From the NCBI GenBank assembly GCA_030635005.1, contig DAOVZS010000129.1, positions 1 to 6,037 on the forward strand: a stretch of 6,037 nucleotides of DNA. Direction: 5' to 3'. The translations under genes and the position numbers were made by a program. The notes below the pieces were generated by a model. It worked only from the letters and a program-made list of their open reading frames with translations. It was not told where the DNA came from and did not search any database. The DNA comes from Thiomargarita sp. GTDB taxonomy: Bacteria; Pseudomonadota; Gammaproteobacteria; Beggiatoales; Beggiatoaceae. This document shows, piece by piece, positions 1-4,450 of the stretch (positions are counted from its first letter, which is position 1; each line of letters starts with the position of its first letter).

Positions 1-86
1 CCTTGATGTGATCTTTTTTCAAAACCAAGATTTCTCAAAATTTTTTTAACGTCTTCACAGGAAAGTGGCGGGTAATGAGCACTCAT
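1..86 (-). CDS. HicA-like mRNA interferase toxin, N-terminal part (cut by window edge)
   Basis: Only the first 28 codons are present, starting with ATG at 86-84 and running off the left edge. The visible protein begins MSAHYPPLSCEDVKKILR and continues with NLGFEKRSHQ. The 'PPL-x-CxxVxxIL-x-x-LGFE' pattern is that of small HicA-family toxins, double-stranded-RNA-binding-fold ribonucleases that cleave mRNA; in that family a Gly-Ser/Thr-Ser-His segment with the catalytic His normally follows just beyond where this window ends. Its ATG overlaps the TGA of the upstream HicB-like gene in an ATGA arrangement, so the two are almost certainly translationally coupled. The catalytic residue is not visible, so activity cannot be judged. 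The call rests on the N-terminal motif plus the partner gene. Confidence 0.62.
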   Translation of the reverse strand, partial: MSAHYPPLSCEDVKKILRNLGFEKRSHQ

Positions 87-415
87 ATGTTAGCTCGTTT
101 ATAAGGCATTAAAGGTATTGTTTCTTTAAAAAGACGATATAATCCATTTTGTGTGTGTATTAACATGTGAAAATAATACTTAAGCCATTCAAACAAGGGG
201 GCTTTTCTCGAAAGTAACTGTTCAGCGTATTCCTTATCTTCTCCAACAAGGGCATCAGAGACATATTCTTGAACCATATTATCAAGTTTGATTTTGGCTT
301 CTTCAAAACTGTCAGATTGTGCTGCTAAATCAAAATCAAGACAAAAAGCATTCCATTGTCCTTCTTCATATTTAGCATAAGCGGTTAATGTTAATTGACA
401 GGGTTTCAATTGCAT
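83..415 (-). CDS. HicB-like antitoxin, 110 aa
   Basis: The likely start is the ATG at 415-413, giving 110 residues. Residues about 8-50 (LTLTAYAKYEEGQWNAF, then CLDFDLAAQSDSFEEAK) match the N-terminal HicB fold: a strand pair with a 'G-x-W-x-A' turn, then 'DFDLAAQ-x-D-x-xEEA' leading into a helix. In HicB proteins this partly degraded RNase H-like domain binds and blocks HicA. The C-terminal half (about 60-110) looks helical and aromatic (APLFEWLKYYF) and shows no ribbon-helix-helix or helix-turn-helix pattern that I can recognise. The frame stays open upstream to 547, but that extension overlaps the end of the radical SAM gene and does not look like the family. The ribosome site before 415 is weak. 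The antitoxin precedes the toxin, the reverse of the classic hicAB order. It probably neutralises the HicA-like product; autoregulation is inferred only. Confidence 0.68.
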   Translation of the reverse strand: MQLKPCQLTLTAYAKYEEGQWNAFCLDFDLAAQSDSFEEAKIKLDNMVQEYVSDALVGEDKEYAEQLLSRKAPLFEWLKYYFHMLIHTQNGLYRLFKETIPLMPYKRANI

Positions 416-449
416 AATTATATGTGTTAAATCGAGAGCAATAAGTGTC

Positions 450-479
450 ATATTACAATAAATAGTGTGATTATTGCAA
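450..479 (-). promoter_or_regulatory. Predicted promoter of the HicBA-like pair
   Basis: On the minus strand, TTGCAA (479-474) and TAATAT (455-450) are separated by 18 bases, giving a sigma70-like -35/-10 pair. Transcription would begin near 443, about 28 bases before the antitoxin start at 415. The element lies just after the stop codon of the upstream radical SAM gene (492), so the toxin-antitoxin pair can be expressed independently. A 10-base direct repeat (ATGTGTTAAA on the plus strand) occurs at 422-431 and 479-488 and brackets the promoter. Sequence match only. Confidence 0.4.
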
Positions 480-491
480 TGTGTTAAAGGA

Positions 492-1400
492 TTAGCAAGC
501 ACTCCCTTGTTTAGTCTGACGTTGGTGCAACATCGTAGTAATCGCATTCAAAACCAACCATTTTTTGTGACACCAGTTCGGAGCAAGCAAGATATCTTGA
601 GAAGCAGTCGCAGTCACACGGTGATATACAACGTTATATGGTGTGCGTTCAATTAAATCAGCAGCAATAGAGACATAAGTATCCATATCTAAAGCCTGAT
701 ACAAACCTTCTTTCCATTGTTTGGCTAAAATCGTATGCTTTACCACATGTAAGGGATGTAGTTTTAAGCCATCTACGCCCAATTCAAGTACACGTTCTAA
801 GGTAATTAAATTATGTTTGCGTTCTTCACCAGGTAAACCAATAATAAGGTGGGTACATACGGGAATCCCGCGTGCTCTTGCAGCCAGCACCGTATCTTGA
901 TAGGCAGCAAAATTATGTCCCCGTTGTATACGTTCTAATGTGTCATCAAAAGAAGATTGCAACCCTAATTCTAACCATATCTCACAACCACGCTCTTGAT
1001 AACTGCTTAATAAATCTAAGACTGCCTCGGAGACGCAATCTGGACGTGTTCCAATGGATAATCCAATAATACCAGGTATTGCCAATGCTTCTTCATACAA
1101 AGCACGCAAATGCGCTACATCTGCATAAGTATTGGTATAGGCTTGAAAATAGGCAATATATAATCGTGCTCCTGTCCGTTTCCCGACAATATTACGTCCT
1201 GTTTCTAATTGGGTTGCAACGGATTCTGGCGCATTAGGGTTGAAAGATTTGTTATTACAAAAAGTACATCCCCCATGTCCCTTGCTCCCATCTCGATTGG
1301 GGCAACTAAATCCTGCATTAAGCGTCAATTTATGCACGCGTTCACCGTAACGTCGTAATAAATCTTGACCCAATGTATTTATATAATCTGAAAGTACCAT
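492..1400 (-). CDS. yhcC: YhcC/TIGR01212-family radical SAM protein, 302 aa
   Basis: This is a full-length radical SAM enzyme of the YhcC family (E. coli YhcC is about 309 residues). The iron-sulfur cluster motif is C33-x11-C45-x2-C48 with the signature CPNRDG and GGCTFCNN. The long first gap replaces the usual CxxxCxxC and is typical of this family and of Elp3-like enzymes. Further family marks are GLSIGTRPDC (about 114-123), ELGLQS (about 143-148), HLIIGLPGE (about 184-192), LKLHPLHV (about 211-218) and the C-terminal YHRVTA and LAPNWCHKKW. The E. coli protein has no firmly established role as far as I know. The related Bacillus YtqA (MnmL) has been linked to tRNA wobble-uridine modification, so a tRNA substrate is plausible but inferred. 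It lies downstream of folC behind a terminator, so it probably uses its own promoter. The start at 1400 is ATG with only a weak ribosome site. Confidence 0.9.
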   Translation of the reverse strand: MVLSDYINTLGQDLLRRYGERVHKLTLNAGFSCPNRDGSKGHGGCTFCNNKSFNPNAPESVATQLETGRNIVGKRTGARLYIAYFQAYTNTYADVAHLRALYEEALAIPGIIGLSIGTRPDCVSEAVLDLLSSYQERGCEIWLELGLQSSFDDTLERIQRGHNFAAYQDTVLAARARGIPVCTHLIIGLPGEERKHNLITLERVLELGVDGLKLHPLHVVKHTILAKQWKEGLYQALDMDTYVSIAADLIERTPYNVVYHRVTATASQDILLAPNWCHKKWLVLNAITTMLHQRQTKQGSAC

Positions 1401-1437
1401 GTATTCAAGCTTAATTGTTTAAGATTCCACAACTCGC

Positions 1438-1469
1438 ATGTAATGATTTTACATCAGATTATCTTATCA
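1438..1469 (-). promoter_or_regulatory. Possible extended -10 promoter and palindromic operator of the yhcC-like gene
   Basis: On the minus strand TGATAAGAT (1469-1461) fits an extended -10 element (TGn followed by TAAGAT, four of six consensus bases); no good -35 is present. Transcription would start near 1454. Directly there sits a perfect inverted repeat ATGTAA-N5-TTACAT (1438-1454), containing the core ATGTA-N7-TACAT that also occurs at the recA start. A bound repressor would cover the start site. Promoter strength and operator function are inferred. Confidence 0.3.
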
Positions 1470-1470
1470 T

Positions 1471-1510
1471 AAAAAAAAGAACAGGCTGAGATATCTCGCC
1501 CTTTCAGGGC
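1471..1510 (-). terminator. Intrinsic terminator of folC
   Basis: Read on the minus strand, GGCGAG (1500-1495), loop ATAT and CTCAGCC (1490-1484, one bulged A) form a hairpin followed by TGTTC and eight T residues (1478-1471). A second perfect 5-bp hairpin, GCCCT-GAA-AGGGC (1510-1498), includes the folC stop codon and shares bases with the first, so only one can form at a time. The position directly after the stop of folC fits a terminator separating folC from the yhcC-like gene. Confidence 0.75.
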
Positions 1511-2712
1511 TTGTATCCGTCCCCACCTAACACTTCTGCCACCGTATAAAATGATCCAAACACAATAATCCTATCATCAACATCAGCATGTTTAATAAGA
1601 TATTGATACGCTTCTGTAATCGAATGATAAGACGTAATATGCGGGTTTGGGATAGTCGTAAAATGAGTGAGCAGAGCAGAAATCTTGGCACTGCGATCTG
1701 TGTTTAAAGGAGCAATATGCCAATCACTGATCTCATCTTGCATGATTTGTAACACAGATGCGATATCTTTATCATTAAGCATTCCAAACACAGCATGTGT
1801 TTTGCCTTGACAAGAAAGTTGACGTAATGATTGGCGTAATACTTGAGCTCCCAAAGGATTATGGGCGACATCTAATATACATGTGACACGTCCAGCCAAT
1901 ATTTGAAAACGTCCTAACAAACGCACTTTTTTTAAACCTTGCTGGATGGCAGATTTTGGGATCTTAAGATCCAATAAGTCAATTACCTTTAATACGCCTG
2001 CTGCATTACGTTGTTGAAAGGGGAGTAAATGAGATAAGGCAGTATGAATCTCAAAATCACGTCCTAAACAATATAAAGCTACCTTTAAATGACGCGCATG
2101 CTTAATAATACTGTGCGGTGGATTGGGATCTGAGCACACAGCAGGACGTTCAGCTCTGAAAATACCTGCTTTTTCAAATCCGATACATTCTCTATCAGAT
2201 CCTAACCAATCAACATGATCAATCCCAATGGCGGTGATTAAAGCAATATCAGGATCACATATATTCACCGCATCCAAACGTCCTCCCAAACCCACTTCAA
2301 GCACTGCAATATCAATATGATGCTGTTTGAAAATCAATAAAGCTGCTAAGGTTGAAAATTCAAAAAAAGTCAAAGAAATCTCATTACGCACCTTTTCAAT
2401 GCATTCAAACGCATGACAGAGCTCCAGATCAGTACGCTCACGCCCTGAAATACAGATACGTTCATTATAACGTAATAAATGCGGTGACATAAATCGTCCC
2501 ACACGATATCCAGCTGCAGATAATATCGCATCAAGTAACACGACACTTGATCCTTTTCCATTAGTACCTGCGACGCTAATAACATGAAATGATGTGGGAA
2601 ATAAATTTAAACGTTTGGCAACAGTATGACACCGACTCAAGCCTAATTCAATTTCTTGAGGATGTAAGGTATTCTGCCAATTTAACCAATGTTCAAGCGT
2701 TGTAAAATGCAT
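1504..2712 (-). CDS. folC: FolC, dihydrofolate synthase / folylpolyglutamate synthase, 402 aa
   Basis: Cytosolic ATP-dependent ligase of the Mur-ligase superfamily. It adds glutamate to dihydropteroate to form dihydrofolate, and adds further glutamates to folates. From ATG 2712 the order is: P-loop AGTNGKGS (48-55), MSPHLLRYNERI (75-86), LEVGLGGRLDAVN (138-150), IGIDHVDWLG (162-171), EKAGIFR with the probable carbamylated Lys181, then the C-terminal domain with LLGRFQ (265-270), DVAHNP (281-286), FGMLNDKDI (309-317) and GSFYTVAEV (386-394). The start at 2712 is preferred: AGGA lies nine bases upstream, and FTTLEHWLNWQNTLHP is the usual family N-terminus. An in-frame TTG at 2748 would add 12 residues but has no ribosome site and begins inside a T-run. 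The stretch between Gly217 and Asn236 is about 14 residues shorter than in E. coli FolC as I recall it. It diverges from recA. Confidence 0.95.
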   Translation of the reverse strand: MHFTTLEHWLNWQNTLHPQEIELGLSRCHTVAKRLNLFPTSFHVISVAGTNGKGSSVVLLDAILSAAGYRVGRFMSPHLLRYNERICISGRERTDLELCHAFECIEKVRNEISLTFFEFSTLAALLIFKQHHIDIAVLEVGLGGRLDAVNICDPDIALITAIGIDHVDWLGSDRECIGFEKAGIFRAERPAVCSDPNPPHSIIKHARHLKVALYCLGRDFEIHTALSHLLPFQQRNAAGVLKVIDLLDLKIPKSAIQQGLKKVRLLGRFQILAGRVTCILDVAHNPLGAQVLRQSLRQLSCQGKTHAVFGMLNDKDIASVLQIMQDEISDWHIAPLNTDRSAKISALLTHFTTIPNPHITSYHSITEAYQYLIKHADVDDRIIVFGSFYTVAEVLGGDGYKP

Positions 2713-2718
2713 CTCAAG

Positions 2719-2725
2719 ATATCCT
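2719..2725 (-). promoter_or_regulatory. Ribosome binding site deciding the folC start
   Basis: On the minus strand ACAGGAT places AGGA (2725-2722) nine bases before the ATG at 2712-2710. The alternative TTG at 2748 has only T-rich sequence before it. This supports the 402-residue form of FolC. Confidence 0.65.
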
Positions 2726-2736
2726 GTGATCTGATC

Positions 2737-2774
2737 AAAAAAAATCAAAAAAAAATCAAAAAAAATGAAAAAAA
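2737..2774 (+). repeat. Four helically phased A-tracts upstream of the recA promoter
   Basis: A-runs at 2737-2744, 2747-2755, 2758-2765 and 2768-2774 are separated by TC, TC and TG. The separators repeat at intervals of 10, 11 and 10 bases, matching the DNA helical repeat. Phased A-tracts bend DNA, and this block covers roughly -76 to -39 of the predicted recA start, where an UP element binds the RNA polymerase alpha subunits. On the minus strand the block would be a U-rich part of the folC leader. Bending and UP-element activity are inferred from phasing. Confidence 0.6.
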
Positions 2775-2777
2775 GTT

Positions 2778-2806
2778 TTGCAATTTACAGCATTTTAGGA
2801 TATAAT
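2778..2806 (+). promoter_or_regulatory. recA promoter
   Basis: TTGCAA (2778-2783) and a perfect TATAAT (2801-2806) are separated by exactly 17 bases. Transcription should start near 2813, giving a leader of about 34 bases before the ATG at 2847. The A-tract block abuts the -35 upstream and a 19-bp palindrome begins at the last base of the -10. It is a strong, near-consensus sigma70 promoter. No CTGT-N8-ACAG LexA box is present around it. Confidence 0.8.
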
Positions 2807-2828
2807 ATGTATTTTAAATACATAACAA
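2800..2828 (-). promoter_or_regulatory. Possible divergent folC promoter
   Basis: On the minus strand TTGTTA (2828-2823) and TTATAT (2805-2800) are 17 bases apart, a moderate sigma70 match. Transcription would start near 2793 and give a leader of about 80 bases including the T-rich tracts. It overlaps the recA promoter base for base, and the 19-bp palindrome fills its spacer. The match is weaker than that for recA and AT-rich DNA yields such pairs readily. Confidence 0.35.
2806..2824. promoter_or_regulatory. 19-bp perfect palindrome on the recA start site, candidate operator
   Basis: TATGTATTT (2806-2814) and AAATACATA (2816-2824) are perfect inverted copies around a single T at 2815. The site runs from the last base of the recA -10 past the predicted start, a classical repressor position. 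It is not an E. coli LexA box: the arms read ATGT and ACAT, 9 bases apart, instead of CTGT and ACAG, 8 apart. The core ATGTA-N7-TACAT is repeated upstream of the yhcC-like gene. Operator function is inferred. Confidence 0.5.
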
Positions 2829-2830
2829 TC

Positions 2831-2839
2831 AAAGAGTGA
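2831..2839 (+). promoter_or_regulatory. recA ribosome binding site
   Basis: AAAGAGTGA matches much of the anti-Shine-Dalgarno complement (AAGGAGGTGA), with its GAG about ten bases before the ATG at 2847. It supports this ATG as the recA start. Confidence 0.6.
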
Positions 2840-2846
2840 ATAATCC

Positions 2847-3926
2847 ATGGATGAGAACAAAAAACAAACATTAGCAACCACACTCAAACAAATCGAAAAA
2901 CAATTTGGTAAAGGTGCAGTCATGCGCTTAGGAGATATCAATGCCACATTAGATATTGAAACCGTATCCACGGGTTCTTTAGGCTTAGATATTGCCTTAG
3001 GTGTAGGTGGATTACCCAGAGGGCGTGTAGTTGAAATTTATGGTCCAGAATCCTCAGGTAAAACAACACTCACCTTACAAGTCGTCGCAGAAATTCAAAA
3101 AGCAGGGGGCGTAGCCGCTTTTATAGATGCTGAACATGCGTTAGACAGTCAATATGCCAAAAATATTGGGGTTGATATTGATGAATTATATTTAGCACAA
3201 CCCAATAATGGTGAAGAAGCCTTAGAAATTACAGATACCTTAGTCCGTTCGGGTACATTTGATTTAGTGGTTATTGATTCAGTCGCTGCCTTAACACCCA
3301 AAGCTGAAATTGAAGGCGATATGGGAGATTCACACATGGGCTTGCAAGCACGTTTAATGTCACAAGCCTTACGTAAACTCACCGCTAATATCAATCGTAC
3401 GGGTACATTGGTGATTTTTATTAACCAAATACGTATGAAAATTGGAGTTATGTTTGGAAGCCCTGAAACTACGACAGGGGGTAATGCTTTAAAATTTTAT
3501 TCTAGCGTACGTCTTGATATCCGTCGTATTGGAGCGGTAAAACGAGCAGATGAGATTGTCGGTAATGAAACACGTGTGAAAGTGGTTAAAAATAAAGTCG
3601 CTCCGCCCTTTAAAGAAGTTATCTTTGAGATTATCTACGGTGAAGGGATTTCTCATGAAAGTGAATTGATTGATTTAGGGGTGCAACACGATATTGTAGA
3701 TAAAGCAGGTGCGTGGTATAGTTATAATGGCAATAAAATGGGGCAAGGTAAAGAAAATTCACGTTTATTTTTGAAAGACAATCCTGACATTGCCAAAACG
3801 ATTGAAGATCAAATCCGTGAAAAACGGAATGGTAAAGCACCGTCAGATAAAGAACATGTGGAAAAAACACCTGTGAAAGCCACTACAGGAAAAACGCCTA
3901 AAAAATCAACTACTAAAAAGGCTTAA
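2847..3926 (+). CDS. recA: RecA recombinase, 359 aa, with a lysine-rich C-terminal tail
   Basis: DNA-dependent ATPase that forms filaments on single-stranded DNA, drives strand exchange in recombinational repair and, where LexA is present, stimulates its self-cleavage. Visible marks: N-terminal oligomerisation helix (about 3-24), Walker A GPESSGKT (66-73), catalytic Glu96 in AFIDAEHALD, Walker B LVVID (140-144), loop L1 around EGDMGDSHMG (156-165), FINQ with the allosteric Gln194, and loop L2 (about 195-209, IRMKIGVMFGSPETT). The core is intact and full length. The last 30 residues (330-359) are unusual: nine Lys against three acidic residues, with two KTP triplets, where E. coli RecA ends in an acidic tail. 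It diverges from folC under a near-consensus promoter and is followed by a terminator and recX. Confidence 0.99.
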   Translation: MDENKKQTLATTLKQIEKQFGKGAVMRLGDINATLDIETVSTGSLGLDIALGVGGLPRGRVVEIYGPESSGKTTLTLQVVAEIQKAGGVAAFIDAEHALDSQYAKNIGVDIDELYLAQPNNGEEALEITDTLVRSGTFDLVVIDSVAALTPKAEIEGDMGDSHMGLQARLMSQALRKLTANINRTGTLVIFINQIRMKIGVMFGSPETTTGGNALKFYSSVRLDIRRIGAVKRADEIVGNETRVKVVKNKVAPPFKEVIFEIIYGEGISHESELIDLGVQHDIVDKAGAWYSYNGNKMGQGKENSRLFLKDNPDIAKTIEDQIREKRNGKAPSDKEHVEKTPVKATTGKTPKKSTTKKA

Positions 3927-3933
3927 TATTTAG

Positions 3934-3976
3934 AAAAACCAAGTTTTCACACTTGGTTTTTTTTTATCTTTTTTTT
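3934..3976 (+). terminator. Intrinsic terminator between recA and recX
   Basis: AAAAACCAAG (3934-3943) pairs with CTTGGTTTTT (3952-3961) around an 8-base loop, and a run of nine T residues (3957-3965) follows; a second run of eight T lies at 3969-3976. It begins eight bases after the recA stop. recX starts 15 bases past its end and I see no clear promoter between, so recX is probably expressed by partial readthrough, as known for E. coli recA-recX. Confidence 0.88.
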
Positions 3977-3990
3977 ATCCCTACACAATT

Positions 3991-4440
3991 ATGATTGATC
4001 CCACCTCTCTCACACAAGCACGTCATCGTGCTTTAGATTATTTATCAAGACGTGAACATTCCAATTTAGAATTATCTCACAAATTGAAACGCAAAGGATT
4101 TGAACATAATACTATTGACAGTGTATTAATTCAATTACGCACGGATAACTTGCAGAGTGATGAGCGTTTTATGGATAGTTATGTGCGTATGCGAACACAT
4201 AAAGGTTTTGGTCCGTTGCGTATTCAACAAGAATTACGAGAACGTGGTATTAATATAGACTTAGAACGTAATGATGAGGGCTGGAATGCACGTGCTCATC
4301 AAGCTCGAACAAAACGTTTTGGTCAAGAAATCCCCGAAGATCAACGGGAACGTGCGAAACAAATGCGTTTTTTACAATCACGGGGATTCACCCATGTTCA
4401 AATTAAAACCACTTTATCTTTTAGTGAATATATTGAATGA
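3991..4440 (+). CDS. recX: RecX, regulator of RecA, 149 aa
   Basis: RecX binds in the groove of the RecA filament, blocks its extension and dampens ATPase and co-protease activity. The protein is built from three-helix repeats that can be seen: repeat 1 about 9-50 (ALDYLSRREHSNLELSHKL, then KRKGF), repeat 2 about 54-95 (DERFMDSYVRMRTHKGFGP, then RIQQELRERGI) and repeat 3 about 100-145 (KQMRFLQSRGFTHVQIKTTL). Length is near that of E. coli RecX (166). The ATG at 3991 gives the expected N-terminus but has no recognisable Shine-Dalgarno sequence, which with the upstream terminator would keep RecX low relative to RecA. Its stop lies ten bases before alaS, so the two are probably co-transcribed. 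Confidence 0.93.
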   Translation: MIDPTSLTQARHRALDYLSRREHSNLELSHKLKRKGFEHNTIDSVLIQLRTDNLQSDERFMDSYVRMRTHKGFGPLRIQQELRERGINIDLERNDEGWNARAHQARTKRFGQEIPEDQRERAKQMRFLQSRGFTHVQIKTTLSFSEYIE

Positions 4441-4450
4441 ATTATAAGCT

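Noticed and set aside
416..547. In-frame upstream extension of the HicB-like protein to an ATG at 547
   Set aside because: It overlaps the 3' end of the radical SAM gene, has Cys/His/Asn-rich composition unlike HicB proteins, and the predicted promoter lies inside it. The ATG at 415 gives the family N-terminus. An ATG at 451 is in frame but falls on the predicted -10.
474..656. Small plus-strand ORF across the end of the radical SAM gene
   Set aside because: It is antisense to a conserved coding region, with no ribosome site and no recognisable protein pattern.
872..1069. Small plus-strand ORF inside the radical SAM gene
   Set aside because: Antisense shadow of a clearly conserved coding region.
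2370..2585. Second minus-strand ORF inside folC
   Set aside because: Out-of-frame shadow of folC; no family pattern and no ribosome site.
2713..2748. FolC start at TTG 2748 (12 extra residues)
   Set aside because: No ribosome binding site, start codon inside T-rich DNA, and the extra residues are not part of the family; ATG 2712 has AGGA at a good distance.
2731..2775. A-tract repeats as a CRISPR-like or microsatellite mobile repeat
   Set aside because: Units are only 10-11 bases with no spacers; the phasing and position upstream of a promoter explain them better.
2775..2846. Canonical LexA/SOS box upstream of recA
   Set aside because: No CTGT-N8-ACAG match; the nearest palindrome has ATGT/ACAT arms with a different spacing.
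3149..3870. Two minus-strand ORFs inside recA (3149-3394 and 3631-3870)
   Set aside because: Antisense to the highly conserved recA frame with no independent coding signal.
3934..3965. Bidirectional terminator
   Set aside because: The stem also has a short T-run on the minus strand, but no minus-strand gene ends here, so a bidirectional role is not supported.
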